A program made the position numbers and the translations under genes. A stretch of DNA of 64,000 nucleotides. Origin: Collinsella tanakaei (lineage in GTDB: Bacteria > Actinomycetota > Coriobacteriia > Coriobacteriales > Coriobacteriaceae). How positions within the stretch are numbered: position 1 is the first letter of the stretch; the number at the start of each line of letters is the position of its first letter. This document shows positions 43,255 through 51,826 of this stretch, in pieces. The notes beneath the pieces were generated by a model. That model saw nothing but the letters and a program-made list of their open reading frames with translations, was not told the origin of the DNA and made no database searches. Location: the NCBI RefSeq assembly GCF_016900375.1, contig NZ_JACJKB010000002.1:186001-250000 (forward strand). The letters are read 5' to 3'.

Positions 43255-43291
43255 GATGTCCGGAAACGTCTCCGTCCTGAAAGTGGACATC
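43255..43291. repeat. Family C repeat, copy C5
   Basis: GATGTCC (43255-43261) and GGACATC (43285-43291) enclose GTCTCCGTCCTGAAAGT. Its right edge lies 2 nt from the stop codon of the AbrB-family gene. Confidence 0.85.
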
Positions 43292-43292
43292 C

Positions 43293-44363
43293 TCACGCGT
43301 CGAGCAGGTGGACGACGAGGAGGGCGACTTGCGGCATGATGCCGGCGGCGTAGGCGGCGCGGAAGATCTGCAGCACGGCGATCTTCGTCAGGTCGGCGCC
43401 CAGGTCGGCGGCGATGAGCGCCATGTCGCTCGCGCCTCCGGGCGATGAGGCGAACAGCGCGCTGCGCATGTCGAGCATGCCGGTCCTGCTCGCGATAAGC
43501 GAGAACAGAAAGTTCAGCAGCATATACATCGCGAACATGATGACGAGCGGGCCGACGAGCGTGCCGAGATGCGAGATGGTCTCCGGCGTCACCGTTGAGC
43601 CCACAAGGCTGCCGGCAAGCACCTGTGCCATGCGCTTGATGGACATGGGCATGTGCGTGGCGTCGGTCGTCAGGTTGAGTACGGCCACGCCGATCAGCGA
43701 GAACAGCAGGGCACCGGCGGGAACACCGGACAGATAGCCCGCTGCACCGCAGGCCACGCTGACGGTCAGCGTGAACACGGTGCGCTTGCGGTCGGTGTCG
43801 ATCAGCCGATCGAGGAACGTATCGCTGCCGTGGAGCGTCATGTCGAGTGGGTCGTGCTCGATTTCGGGCTGGTCGCGCGTCATGAACTTGATCCACGTGG
43901 GAAAGATGGCGAGCACGCTGGCCAGGCGCACCGTCTGCATGATGGCGACGGTGCTGGCGTCGGCGTCCATATCCATGGCGATGAGCGAGACGTCGGCAAT
44001 GCCGCCGGCCACGGTGGAGAGCAGGCCGGTCATGAGATCCCAGCCGAAGACGACGTGAAACACGATGCCGAGCACGATGGTGTTGGTTGTGAGCATGACG
44101 AGCAGCATGATGAGCGGCTTGATCATGAGTGGGATGTTGCGGACATCGCGCCGGGTGACGGACATGCCGATGAACGCACCCGAGATGCCCTGCGAGAACA
44201 TCTTGATGGGCGTCGGCATGAGGGCGAAGCCCGTGAACGCGCTGAAGATGCCCACGGCGAGCATGCTGCCGATCATGGCAGGTACGGGGATGCCGATGCG
44301 CCGGCCGATAAGAAAGCCGGCAACGGCTATAAGCAGGGTGACGAGAATATGCAGCGGTTCCAT
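43293..44363 (-). CDS. AbrB-family integral membrane protein
   Basis: A 356-residue protein of the AbrB (PF05145-type) membrane family, with about ten helices in two related halves. Each half has the family GG-x-x-D segment: VAGGIADVSLIAMDM in the first and SPGGASDMALIAADLGAD in the second. These proteins look like transporters and were once labelled putative ammonia monooxygenases; no substrate is established. The ATG at 44363 has GAGG upstream. It stands between a dense repeat island and the citrate cluster, with no operon partner. Confidence 0.82.
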   Translation of the reverse strand: MEPLHILVTLLIAVAGFLIGRRIGIPVPAMIGSMLAVGIFSAFTGFALMPTPIKMFSQGISGAFIGMSVTRRDVRNIPLMIKPLIMLLVMLTTNTIVLGIVFHVVFGWDLMTGLLSTVAGGIADVSLIAMDMDADASTVAIMQTVRLASVLAIFPTWIKFMTRDQPEIEHDPLDMTLHGSDTFLDRLIDTDRKRTVFTLTVSVACGAAGYLSGVPAGALLFSLIGVAVLNLTTDATHMPMSIKRMAQVLAGSLVGSTVTPETISHLGTLVGPLVIMFAMYMLLNFLFSLIASRTGMLDMRSALFASSPGGASDMALIAADLGADLTKIAVLQIFRAAYAAGIMPQVALLVVHLLDA

Positions 44364-44483
44364 GGGCCTCAGGTGGTCGAATCAGATAGTTGACATATCA
44401 ATCATTCTAACCACAAAGCCCAGCCCTGCGCAACCGCAGCGGAAAAGGCATGACAGTGGACCCCATCCTAACTGTCATATGGT

Positions 44484-44555
44484 CTGGCCCCTGTGGGGAC
44501 GTAGCCGGGAGAGGCCATTTTTGGCCTCCCCCGGCTACGTCCCCACAGAGGCCAG
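44484..44555. repeat. Family A palindrome, copy A6
   Basis: Arms 44484-44517 and 44522-44555, few mismatches, core TGTGGGGACGTAGCCGGG. A smaller inverted repeat, ATGACAGT/ACTGTCAT (44450-44478), lies beside it. Confidence 0.92.
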
Positions 44556-44560
44556 CCGCA

Positions 44561-44609
44561 GGCCAGACCGGAGGCCGGGGCCGGGGCCCGGCCGGGGCCA
44601 GACCGGAGG
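44561..44609. repeat. 14-bp direct repeat next to A6
   Basis: GGCCAGACCGGAGG occurs at 44561-44574 and 44596-44609, separated by a G/C run made of CCGGGG units. It lies just past the citC stop codon. Confidence 0.8.
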
Positions 44610-44643
44610 GCGAGCATCTGCAGAAGACGGGGCGCTATCGCTA

Positions 44644-45687
44644 TCAGTAATGAACCACGTTGCCGGCAGCGCGGATGCGTTCGATCACCGGCGCCGCCTC
44701 GTCGCTCGCGAAGTAGCGGTAGGTGCTCTCGGGCGTGAGGGCGCGCACGGTGTCTAGGTCGCCCTCCTGCAGGGCCCGGCGCACGGTCGAGGCGCTCACG
44801 ACGGCGCCATCGACCTCCAGGCGCGGCACGACCGTCACCTCGACGCCGGCGCGCGGCAGCTCCTCGAGCATCACGCGGTTGTACACGCCGGTCACCTGGC
44901 TTGTGGGCTCCTCGCCTACAAATCGGTGCGTGATGCCCAGCTCGGCGGCAATGCGGCAGAACACGGCGATGTCCAGCTTGGCGTGCCCCTCGTTCACCGC
45001 GGCGTCATCCTTCAAGAAGTAGCTCGGGAACGTCGCGGACGAGATGATATACGGCCCCGACTCATGCACGACGACGTTGTCCAGATCGGCCACGCCCTCG
45101 CACACGAGCTTCTTGCGCACCGAAAACGGCACGAGGCTCGCGTCCTCGCTGACCACGAACAGATGCAGCGTGTCGACCGCCGCCGCGGCGACCTCAACTA
45201 GGTGCCGGTGCCCGAGCGTAAACGGGTTGGCGTTCATGATGACGGCGCCCGCCGTGCCATCCCGGCGCGTGGTGGCAAGCCCGCGCAGGTACGACGAGAA
45301 TCCGTCCGGACAGTTCTCCAAAAACACGAGCATGCCGTCGACGCGGGCGATCTCACGGAAGCCCAGGTCGCAGAAGAACTTGGCCGACGACACCTTCGTG
45401 TACACGAACAGGTGGATGTTCCCGCGCTGGTACTGAACGTCGACCAGATGCGTGATGAGCTTGTTCATGAGCCCTTCGCCCTGGTAGCGGCTGTCGACCG
45501 CCAGGCAGCGCAGCGTGTTGCCGAAGCAGCTGCCCGTGGCGATCACGTTCAGGTCGTCGTCCTGGATGGCGCAGGTGTAGTCGAGGTTGCCGTCGCGCTG
45601 GATGCCCTCGCGCTCCAGCAGCGCGTCGACGCGGGCCATCGTGCTCTTATCCTGCGGCCAAACCTTCGAAACGATGTAGTCGTCCAT
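44644..45687 (-). CDS. citC: [Citrate (pro-3S)-lyase] ligase
   Basis: CitC acetylates the thiol of the CitD prosthetic group with ATP and acetate, which switches citrate lyase on. It has 347 residues. The N-terminal GNAT-like part contains LAVDSRYQGEGLMNKLITHL, and the C-terminal nucleotidyltransferase part contains GAVIMNANPFTLGHRHLVE and EEPTSQVTGVYNRVM, all characteristic of CitC. The ATG at 45687 follows GGGAGAG. It is the only citC in the window and must serve both CitDEF sets. It lies 86 nt downstream of the LysR gene on the same strand, probably as one operon, divergent from citDEF set 1. Confidence 0.92.
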   Translation of the reverse strand: MDDYIVSKVWPQDKSTMARVDALLEREGIQRDGNLDYTCAIQDDDLNVIATGSCFGNTLRCLAVDSRYQGEGLMNKLITHLVDVQYQRGNIHLFVYTKVSSAKFFCDLGFREIARVDGMLVFLENCPDGFSSYLRGLATTRRDGTAGAVIMNANPFTLGHRHLVEVAAAAVDTLHLFVVSEDASLVPFSVRKKLVCEGVADLDNVVVHESGPYIISSATFPSYFLKDDAAVNEGHAKLDIAVFCRIAAELGITHRFVGEEPTSQVTGVYNRVMLEELPRAGVEVTVVPRLEVDGAVVSASTVRRALQEGDLDTVRALTPESTYRYFASDEAAPVIERIRAAGNVVHY

Positions 45688-45773
45688 TGCTCTCCCATCT
45701 CGGCGGCGGGCCGTCATGCCTTGCAGCGGCCTGCCTCCGTTGTCATCCCATGCGCGCAAATCCCCAGCCTGCG

Positions 45774-46637
45774 CTACCGCTCGCCGTGCAGCTCCTTCAC
45801 GAGCTCGATCAGCGCCTGTACCTGCGGCAGCTGCTCGGATTCCTTCTGGCAGTCGATATACATGCGGCGCACGAAGGGCTCACCGTTCGCAAAGCTGCAG
45901 GGGCGCTTGCAGCCGTCGAAACCATCGAGTGCGATCTCGGGCAGCAGGGCCCAACCCAGCCCCAAGCGCACAAGCCGCTGGCAGGTGTTGAGGTCGGTCA
46001 CGTTGATCTGGTTTGCCGCAGGCGAGAGGTCGTTCTCGTGCAGCCAGCGCATCATGAGCGTCGACTGCACGGAATCGGTCGTGTGGTTGATGTACGTGAG
46101 CTCCGACAGGGGCGTGTCGGCAAGCTCCGCCGTGCACACGGCGTACACGCGCTCCTGCGCAAGCAGGTACTGCATGCCGTCCCAGGGAAACTCGCCGCGC
46201 AGCACGGCCACGTCGAGCGAGCCGGCCTGGAGGCTGCGAATCAGGTCGCGGCTCTGCCCGGTGACGATGTCCAGCTGCACGCGCGGATAGCGCTCGTGGT
46301 AGGTGGCCAGAAGATCGGGCAGGTAGACATAGGCGTAGTTGGTCGAAAACCCGGCGCGCAGCGTGCCGCAGATCTCGCCCTGCACGTCGTTGATCTCGCG
46401 CCGCAGCTGCTCGAGCTCGCGCTGGGCCGCTTCGGTGCGCGTGAGCACGATCTCGCCGGCGGGGGTGAAGCGCACGCCCTTGCGCGTGCGGATGATGATC
46501 TCGGAGCCCAGCTCGCGCTCCATCGCCTTGATGCGCTTCGAAAGCGCCGACTGCGTGAGGTACAGCCGGTCGGCGGCATGCGTGATGTTCCCGCTGTCCT
46601 TGAGGGCGCGAAGCAGCGCGAAGTCCTTCTCGTCCAC
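45774..46637 (-). CDS. LysR-family transcriptional regulator
   Basis: An N-terminal winged helix (ALLRALKDSGNITHAADRLY then LTQSALSKRIKAMERELGSE) and a periplasmic-binding-like effector domain (about residues 85-287) define a LysR regulator. I favour the GTG at 46637 (287 residues) because GGGAGAG lies just upstream and the HTH starts at once; ATGs at 46649 and 46694 lack a good site. It lies upstream of citC and divergent from citD1E1F1, the classical arrangement for a LysR protein that activates its neighbour in response to a pathway compound. Citrate or a related acid as effector is inferred. Confidence 0.88.
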   Translation of the reverse strand: MDEKDFALLRALKDSGNITHAADRLYLTQSALSKRIKAMERELGSEIIIRTRKGVRFTPAGEIVLTRTEAAQRELEQLRREINDVQGEICGTLRAGFSTNYAYVYLPDLLATYHERYPRVQLDIVTGQSRDLIRSLQAGSLDVAVLRGEFPWDGMQYLLAQERVYAVCTAELADTPLSELTYINHTTDSVQSTLMMRWLHENDLSPAANQINVTDLNTCQRLVRLGLGWALLPEIALDGFDGCKRPCSFANGEPFVRRMYIDCQKESEQLPQVQALIELVKELHGER

Positions 46638-46769
46638 GGTCTCTCCCATCGGCCCGGGGCCTGCGTCTGGACGCGCCGTCCCGCGGGACGGCATGGCAGC
46701 ATTCCATTAGGTCATGCCGATAATAGCGTGCTTTGTGAAGGCAATCATGACGAAATATCGTGTTAATCG

Positions 46770-46784
46770 AGTCCTATAAGGACT
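46770..46784. promoter_or_regulatory. 15-bp palindrome in the LysR-citDEF1 divergent region
   Basis: AGTCCT-ATA-AGGACT is perfect and lies in an AT-rich stretch about 135 nt from the LysR start and 250 nt before citD1. It is the best operator candidate in the 395-nt gap. TATAAC at 46784-46789 might be a -10. The remaining 46800-47032 is a long leader with no recognisable RNA motif. Confidence 0.45.
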
Positions 46785-47032
46785 ATAACCGCGAAAAACA
46801 GCAGAAATACAGCCGAATGGCGTGCGAACCGCGGCGAATGGCTCAAAACGGTGCAATTAAAAACACCGCAAGAACCATTACCAAATGGAATGGCACACCG
46901 CGCTTATATTGCAGCAACGCGCATGACCAAACGCCCATACGATGTACGAGAGAGAACGGCGCGCAGTCGCGCCGCTGCACGTGCCGGCGGCTACGGAAAA
47001 CGCCGGCGCGAGGAAATCGGAGAGGAGTGCGA

Positions 47033-47332
47033 ATGGTTATCGAAAAGACCGCGATGGCCGGCACGCTCGAATCGAGCGATGCCCAGGTGACCGTATCGCC
47101 GGCGGACACGCTGGAGATCGTCATCGAGAGCAGCGTCATCAACCAGTACGGTCGCCAGATCAAGCAGACCGTCGTCGAGACGCTTGGGCGCCTGGGTGTC
47201 GAGAGCGGCCTGGTGTCCGTTGTCGACAAGGGCGCGCTCGACTGCACGCTCAAGGCGCGCGTGGAGTGCGCGGTGTTCCGCAGCTGCGACGCGTCGATGG
47301 AGAACATTCCCTGGGGAGGTGTCATCCAGTAA
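47033..47332 (+). CDS. citD: Citrate lyase acyl carrier protein, set 1
   Basis: The gamma subunit carries the 2'-(5''-triphosphoribosyl)-3'-dephospho-CoA group. It has 99 residues. AGTLESSDAQVTV near residue 10 contains the Ser that is modified, and [20 protein letters not shown] is the conserved C-terminal part. The ATG at 47033 follows AGAGGAG. Its stop overlaps the citE1 start by one base (TAATG), so the operon citD1-citE1-citF1 is tightly coupled. Confidence 0.9.
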   Translation: MVIEKTAMAGTLESSDAQVTVSPADTLEIVIESSVINQYGRQIKQTVVETLGRLGVESGLVSVVDKGALDCTLKARVECAVFRSCDASMENIPWGGVIQ

Positions 47333-48252
47333 TGGCAGGTAAGATTCATCGCCCGCGCCCGAACAAGGACCGTCTGCGCCGCACCATGATGTTCATGAAC
47401 GCGCAGCGCCCGGGTCTCATCAAGGACGCCTACATCTACGGCTGCGACTCGATCATGCTCGACCTCGAGGACGCCGTCGCCGTCAACCAGAAGGACGCCG
47501 CGCGCTTCAGCCTCTATCACGCGCTGACCACTGTCGACTACGGCGACACCGAGGTCATCGTGCGCATCAACGGCACCGATACCGAGTACTGGCGCGAGGA
47601 CGTCCGCGTGTGCGTGGCCGGCGGCGCCGACGGCATCCGCATCCCCAAGTGCGAGAGCGCCGAGCAGGTCAAGGAGGTCGAGGCCGCCGTCGAGGAAGCC
47701 GAGCGCGAGTTCGGCGTCGAGGTCGGCTGGACCCTGCTCATGGCCGCGCTCGAGAGCCCGCTGGGCATCATGAACGCCTACGAGATCTGCACCGCGTCCG
47801 ACCGCATGCTCGGCTGCGCCATCTCCGGCGGCGACTTCCGCACGTCCATGCGCGTGCAGATCGAGCCCGATGGCATCGAGATCAACACCGCCCGCTCCAT
47901 GATGCTGCTCGCGGCCCGCGCCGCCGGCGTGCAGTGCCTCGACACCATGTACCCCAACCTGGACGACGAGGAGGGCTTCCGCCGCGAGGTCGACCTCATC
48001 GTGCGCATGGGCTTCGACGGCAAGTCCCTCATCAACCCCAAGCAGATCGCCTACGTCCACGAGCGCCTGGCGCCCACGCCCAAGCAGATCGCGCACTCCG
48101 AGAAGATCGTGCGCAGCTGCCGCGAGCAGGCCGACGCCGGTGTCGGCGTGTACGTCGTCGACGGCAAGATGGTCGATCCCCCGTTCTTCCGCGAGGCCGA
48201 GCGCATCATCGAGCTGGCCAAGAAGTGCGGCGTCTACCACGGCGATCTGTAG
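47332..48252 (+). CDS. citE: CitE-like lyase beta subunit, set 1 (divergent active site)
   Basis: A 306-residue CitE-type TIM barrel (citryl-CoA lyase in true citrate lyase). [28 protein letters not shown] (metal-binding Glu) and GFDGKSLINPKQI are conserved. Two active-site segments differ from CitE of set 2 and from Klebsiella CitE: FVPGANPAM is replaced by FMNAQRPGL, and the metal-binding ALGAEDYV is replaced by AISGGDFR, losing a Glu. So the substrate could be another 3-hydroxy acid such as citramalate, or the enzyme could be impaired. GGGAGG lies 13 nt before the ATG. Confidence 0.85.
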   Translation: MAGKIHRPRPNKDRLRRTMMFMNAQRPGLIKDAYIYGCDSIMLDLEDAVAVNQKDAARFSLYHALTTVDYGDTEVIVRINGTDTEYWREDVRVCVAGGADGIRIPKCESAEQVKEVEAAVEEAEREFGVEVGWTLLMAALESPLGIMNAYEICTASDRMLGCAISGGDFRTSMRVQIEPDGIEINTARSMMLLAARAAGVQCLDTMYPNLDDEEGFRREVDLIVRMGFDGKSLINPKQIAYVHERLAPTPKQIAHSEKIVRSCREQADAGVGVYVVDGKMVDPPFFREAERIIELAKKCGVYHGDL

Positions 48253-48267
48253 GAGAGGAGAGCAACC

Positions 48268-49827
48268 ATGATCAATGCGGTTGGAAGGGATATCCCCGAT
48301 TACCTGCTTGTTGACGGAAAAGAAGTCTATCAGGGCCGCTTCGCCAAGGATGGCCAGGTCATGAAGCGCGATGCGCCGACCTGCGTCATGAACGAGAAGC
48401 CCGTGGCCGATAAGCTGTGCGCGAGCATCCGCGAGGCCTGCGAGAAGTGCGGCGCCCACGACGGCATGACCATCAGCTTCCACCACGCGTTCCGCAACGG
48501 CGACTATACCGCCTCGATGGTCTGCAAGGTGCTCGTCGAGGAGATGGGCATCAAGGATCTGCGCGTGGCCGCCACCTCGCTGGGCGACGCCCACAACCTG
48601 CTGGCCGACTACATCGAGCAGGGCATCATCGTGCAGGTGCAGGCCTCCGGCGTGCGCGGCCGCATCGGCGATGCCATCTCGCACGGCAAGCTGAAGGAGC
48701 CGGCGATCATCCGCTCCCACGGTGGCCGTCCCCGTGCCATGATGGCCGGCGAGCTGCACATCGACATCGCGTTTCTGGCTGCGGCGTCCTCCGACAAGGT
48801 GGGCAACGCCAGCGGCAACGGCGGCAAGAACAACTGCGGCTCCATGGGCTACGCCATGCCCGATTCGCGCTATGCGGACAAGGTCGTCGTCATCACCGAC
48901 ACCCTGGCGCCGTTCCCCAACGTGCCTGCGTCCATCAAGTGCGAGGACGTGGATTGCGTCGTCGTGGTCGACGAGATCGGCGACCCCAAGCGCATCGGCA
49001 CCAAGGAGGCCCGCGTCACGCAGGATCCGCGCGACCTCATGATGGCCGAGCGCGCGGCCGATATCATCGCCGCCACCCCGTGGTTCGTCGACGGCTTCTC
49101 CTATCAGACCGGCGCCGGCGGCCCGTCGCTCGCCGTGACCCGCTTCCTCGAGGAGCGCATGGACGCCAAGGAGATCAAGATGGGCGTCGCCTTCGGCGGC
49201 ATCACCGGCAACATGTGCGACCTGCAGGACCGCGGCTACGTGCGCAAGATCGTCGACACGCAGGACTTCGACACCAAGGCGATCGCGCACCTGCACGACT
49301 GCCCCGATCACGTCGAGATGACCGTGAGCGACTACGCCAACCCGGCTTCCAAGGGCGCCTACGTCAACTACCTCGACTACATGATTCTGGCGGCGCTCGA
49401 GGTCGACACCAAGTTCAACGTCAACGTCATCACCGGCTCCGACGGCGTGGTCCGCGGCGCGCCCGGCGGTCACCCCGATACCGCCGCCGGCTCCAAGTGC
49501 TGCATCATCGTGACGCCGCTCGTGCGCGGTCGCATGCCGACCATCTGCAAGGACGTCACCACGGTGACGACCCCCGGCGAGTGCATCGACGTCGTCGTGA
49601 CCGACTACGGCACCGCGGTCAACCCGGCCCGCCGGGACATCATTGACTGCCTGGACGCCGCCGGCATCCCGCACGTGAGCATCGAGTACCTGCAGGAGAA
49701 GGCCTACTCCATCGTGGGCGAGCCCGACCCGCTGAAGTGGGAGGACAAGGTCGTGGCCATCGTCGAGGCCCGCGACGGCACGATCCTCGACGTCATCCGT
49801 CAGATCAAGCCCTATACTTTCGACTAG
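48268..49827 (+). CDS. citF: Citrate lyase alpha-type subunit (acyl-ACP transferase), set 1
   Basis: A 519-residue CoA-transferase-fold subunit that in citrate lyase moves citrate onto the acetylated ACP. GMTISFHHAFRNGDYTASMV, IIRSHGGRPRAMMAGELHID, GAGGPSLAVTRFLEERM and FNVNVITGSDGVVRGAPGGH are the conserved segments. It is 9 residues longer than the set 2 paralogue and shares its order of motifs, but differs in many positions around NCGSMGYAMPDSRYAD. The ATG at 48268 follows AGGAGAGGAGAG. A terminator inside a family B repeat ends the operon. Confidence 0.9.
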   Translation: MINAVGRDIPDYLLVDGKEVYQGRFAKDGQVMKRDAPTCVMNEKPVADKLCASIREACEKCGAHDGMTISFHHAFRNGDYTASMVCKVLVEEMGIKDLRVAATSLGDAHNLLADYIEQGIIVQVQASGVRGRIGDAISHGKLKEPAIIRSHGGRPRAMMAGELHIDIAFLAAASSDKVGNASGNGGKNNCGSMGYAMPDSRYADKVVVITDTLAPFPNVPASIKCEDVDCVVVVDEIGDPKRIGTKEARVTQDPRDLMMAERAADIIAATPWFVDGFSYQTGAGGPSLAVTRFLEERMDAKEIKMGVAFGGITGNMCDLQDRGYVRKIVDTQDFDTKAIAHLHDCPDHVEMTVSDYANPASKGAYVNYLDYMILAALEVDTKFNVNVITGSDGVVRGAPGGHPDTAAGSKCCIIVTPLVRGRMPTICKDVTTVTTPGECIDVVVTDYGTAVNPARRDIIDCLDAAGIPHVSIEYLQEKAYSIVGEPDPLKWEDKVVAIVEARDGTILDVIRQIKPYTFD

Positions 49828-49837
49828 CTGCAAGATT

Positions 49838-49937
49838 GGGGACAGGTCCCAAACTTTCACACAAGGCCCTGCGCACAGCGCGCAGGGCCTTTTTATATAT
49901 GTCCTATTTATATGCATGAAAGTTCGGGGCCTGTCCC
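49838..49937. repeat. Family B repeat enclosing a terminator; overlaps the citG stop
   Basis: The left arm has GGGGACAGGTCCCAAACTTT (from 49838), and the right arm (49917-49937) is its inverse with a few changes. Between them AAGGCCCTGCGC (49863-49874) pairs with GCGCAGGGCCTT (49880-49891) and ends in TTTTT, a typical terminator for citDEF1. The right arm runs into the citG stop codon at 49937-49939. Confidence 0.88.
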
Positions 49938-50887
49938 TAAACTTTCATCAGGCCTTCTGCTTGGGAGAAGAAGACGCCGAGCGAGATGAGGTCGGCGGCG
50001 CCGCCGGGGCTCACGTTGCGGGCGATCAGCAGGTCGTCGTAGGCGATGAGCGTGGCGATGAGCTCGTCGTGCGAAAGGTCCCGTTCGTCGAGGTCACGGC
50101 AGAAGGCGCGGTGCTCGACGAGCGCCTGCATACCGCCGCGGTGGACGACGTTGGTGTCCTCAAGCTGCGCCATCAGCTTCACGAGCGCGCGCAGCAGCGT
50201 GTCACGGGCGTCTGCGCTCACGGCGCTGCGCTCCCGCAGGTAGGGGAGGAGCACCTCGCGCAGCAGCGGATAGCCCTGGGCGGCCTCGCCACGCGCCCCT
50301 TTGAGTCCCTGTTCCAGGTAGACCGCCTCGCCGTGCGTCAGCTGGGCGCCGCCCGTGCGGACGCTCGAGAGCAACGCGCGCACATCGCGGCCGAGCAGGC
50401 TCTCGCCCATGGCGGAAACGAGCTCGAGCGTGCGAGTGGTGTCGCGGGCGGCAAAGGTACACGAAGAATCGCCCCGCTCGCGCAAGACGGCGCCTGCGGC
50501 GCCCAGTACCAGCGCGAACATGAAGTTCGCGCCCTTATGCGTGTTGATGCCGTCCGTGGCGGCGAACATGGCGCCCTCAGCGCGGATGCCGATGCGTCGC
50601 AGGGCGTCGGCTAGCTCGGCGGCGTCGCCCGCGCCCTGATTCCAGCCTGCCTGCACGTACTCCGCGAACAGCGGTTCCAGCGCGGCGGCGCTCGCCATGA
50701 AGGTGGAGAGGTCCATGTCGGTGTGCGCGCCCGTGTTGCGCTGGTCCACGAGCCCGGGCTTGGGCGTCAGGCGCGCTTCGGTCACGAGCGACACCGCGGC
50801 CATGTGCGCGAGCTCGCGGGCGAAGTCGGCATGTGCGTCGCGGCCGCGATCACAGCCGCATGCATTCAGATTGTCAGACGATGCCAC
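49937..50887 (-). CDS. citG: Triphosphoribosyl-dephospho-CoA synthase
   Basis: CitG makes 2'-(5''-triphosphoribosyl)-3'-dephospho-CoA, the precursor of the CitD prosthetic group, from ATP and dephospho-CoA. It has 316 residues. LTPKPGLVDQRNTGAHTDMD, GINTHKGANFMFALVLGAAG and DTNVVHRGGMQALV are the conserved segments. The start is a GTG at 50887 that overlaps the end of the GntR gene by 14 nt, so expression is coupled to the regulator. The last codons and the TAG lie inside a family B repeat, so that repeat probably set the present C-terminus. Confidence 0.9.
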   Translation of the reverse strand: MASSDNLNACGCDRGRDAHADFARELAHMAAVSLVTEARLTPKPGLVDQRNTGAHTDMDLSTFMASAAALEPLFAEYVQAGWNQGAGDAAELADALRRIGIRAEGAMFAATDGINTHKGANFMFALVLGAAGAVLRERGDSSCTFAARDTTRTLELVSAMGESLLGRDVRALLSSVRTGGAQLTHGEAVYLEQGLKGARGEAAQGYPLLREVLLPYLRERSAVSADARDTLLRALVKLMAQLEDTNVVHRGGMQALVEHRAFCRDLDERDLSHDELIATLIAYDDLLIARNVSPGGAADLISLGVFFSQAEGLMKV

Positions 50888-51575
50888 AGTCCGTCATTTC
50901 CTCGTTGACCAGGCCATAGGAGTTCCTGAGGTGCGCGCGCACGACCTGCTCGATCTTTTTCTCGGGGCCGAAGCGCATGGCCAGATAGATGCCCCAATGC
51001 TCCTCGAGCGCCTGGTTGCGGCGCAGTTCGGGCTTCGCGGACACGTTGCGGAAGTAGCGCGTGTACGCCTGAAGGGGCTCAATGATGCTTTGAAGCCGCG
51101 GGCTGTTCGCCTTGGCGAAGATGAACTGGTTGAACTCGTCCCAGTTGTTCACGACGCCGTCCACATCGTTGGCGGCGTTCAGGCGCTGGCCCTCCTCGAG
51201 CAGCTGGCGCATCTCCTCGAAGTCCTCGTCGGTCATGTTGTGAGCCGCCTTGGTGGTGGCGAGCACCTCCAGGACCACGCGGATCTCGTAGACCTCCTCG
51301 GCGTCGCGCTTGCTGATGCCGCGCACGATGACGCCGCTGCCGGGCTTGCGGTCGACCAACCGGTCGGCGGCAAGCATATCCAGAGCTGCACGAATGGGGG
51401 TGCGGCTGATGTGAAGCGATTGGGCGAGCTGCTTCTCGTTGATGGAGGTTCCAGCGGGAACGCGTCCGAGCGTGATGGCCTGCTTGAATGCATCGAACAG
51501 CACGTCCTTGATGGGTGCGTTCTTGGACAGGTCCAGAAACTCGCATAGGGTAAGCATCAATTGCTCAGTGTCCAT
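50874..51575 (-). CDS. GntR-family regulator, FCD type (CitO-like)
   Basis: A 233-residue regulator. The winged helix is ITLGRVPAGTSINEKQLAQS then LHISRTPIRAALDMLAADRL and GSGVIVRGI. The C-terminal helical FCD domain (about residues 85-225) has the metal-binding Asp/His pattern, including DEFNQFIFAKANSP and the final VRAHLRNSYG. In Enterococcus a GntR/FCD protein, CitO, activates citrate fermentation in response to citrate; the overlap with citG suggests the same role here. The ATG at 51575 follows GGAGGTG. The longer frame to 51647 runs through the operator region. Confidence 0.85.
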   Translation of the reverse strand: MDTEQLMLTLCEFLDLSKNAPIKDVLFDAFKQAITLGRVPAGTSINEKQLAQSLHISRTPIRAALDMLAADRLVDRKPGSGVIVRGISKRDAEEVYEIRVVLEVLATTKAAHNMTDEDFEEMRQLLEEGQRLNAANDVDGVVNNWDEFNQFIFAKANSPRLQSIIEPLQAYTRYFRNVSAKPELRRNQALEEHWGIYLAMRFGPEKKIEQVVRAHLRNSYGLVNEEMTDCGIV

Positions 51576-51615
51576 GCCCACCTCCAACGGCCAATCGATT
51601 GTAACGGGAGTAAGT

Positions 51616-51627
51616 ATACACGTGTAT
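51616..51627. promoter_or_regulatory. 12-bp palindrome, probable GntR operator
   Basis: ATACACGTGTAT is perfect and lies 41 nt before the GntR start. GTAAC ... GTTAC (51601 and 51634) frame it. TACACGTG recurs at 53626-53633 upstream of the decarboxylase genes. Autoregulation and joint control are inferred. Confidence 0.5.
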
Positions 51628-51716
51628 CTGCCTGTTACTGCGAACAACGCCCCACATCAAGGACCGCAAATCTGCAGGTGGTCAATTGTCGACCCCCATC
51701 GGGCGGCTTTCGCTTT

Positions 51717-51753
51717 GTCCGCTTCCGGGGGCGTCTGCGGCCCGGAAGCGGAC
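51717..51753. repeat. Inverted repeat between GntR and the citrate carrier gene
   Basis: GTCCGCTTCCGGG (51717-51729) pairs perfectly with CCCGGAAGCGGAC (51741-51753). It lies between the GntR promoter and the terminator of the carrier gene and may insulate the two. Confidence 0.8.
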
Positions 51754-51754
51754 A

Positions 51755-51787
51755 GAAAAAGCCGCGGCCACCGAAGTGGTCGCGGCT
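51755..51787 (-). terminator. Rho-independent terminator of the citrate carrier gene
   Basis: On the minus strand AGCCGCGACCAC pairs with GTGGCCGCGGCT around TTCG and runs into TTTTTC, 40 nt after the stop. Confidence 0.88.
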
Positions 51788-51826
51788 CGGAAAGAGGGAG
51801 CTAGATTAGCTCGTGTCCAGCGGTGA

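Noticed and set aside
46760-47032. Small gene in the leader of citD1
   Set aside because: The frame merely runs into citD1, has no ribosome binding site, and its residues look random (Arg/Asn/Thr-rich).
46843-49917. 1024-codon open frame on the minus strand
   Set aside because: It is the antisense of citD1E1F1, made of His/Val/Gly/Asp-rich sequence that results from GC-rich codons read backwards. No ribosome binding site or family motif.
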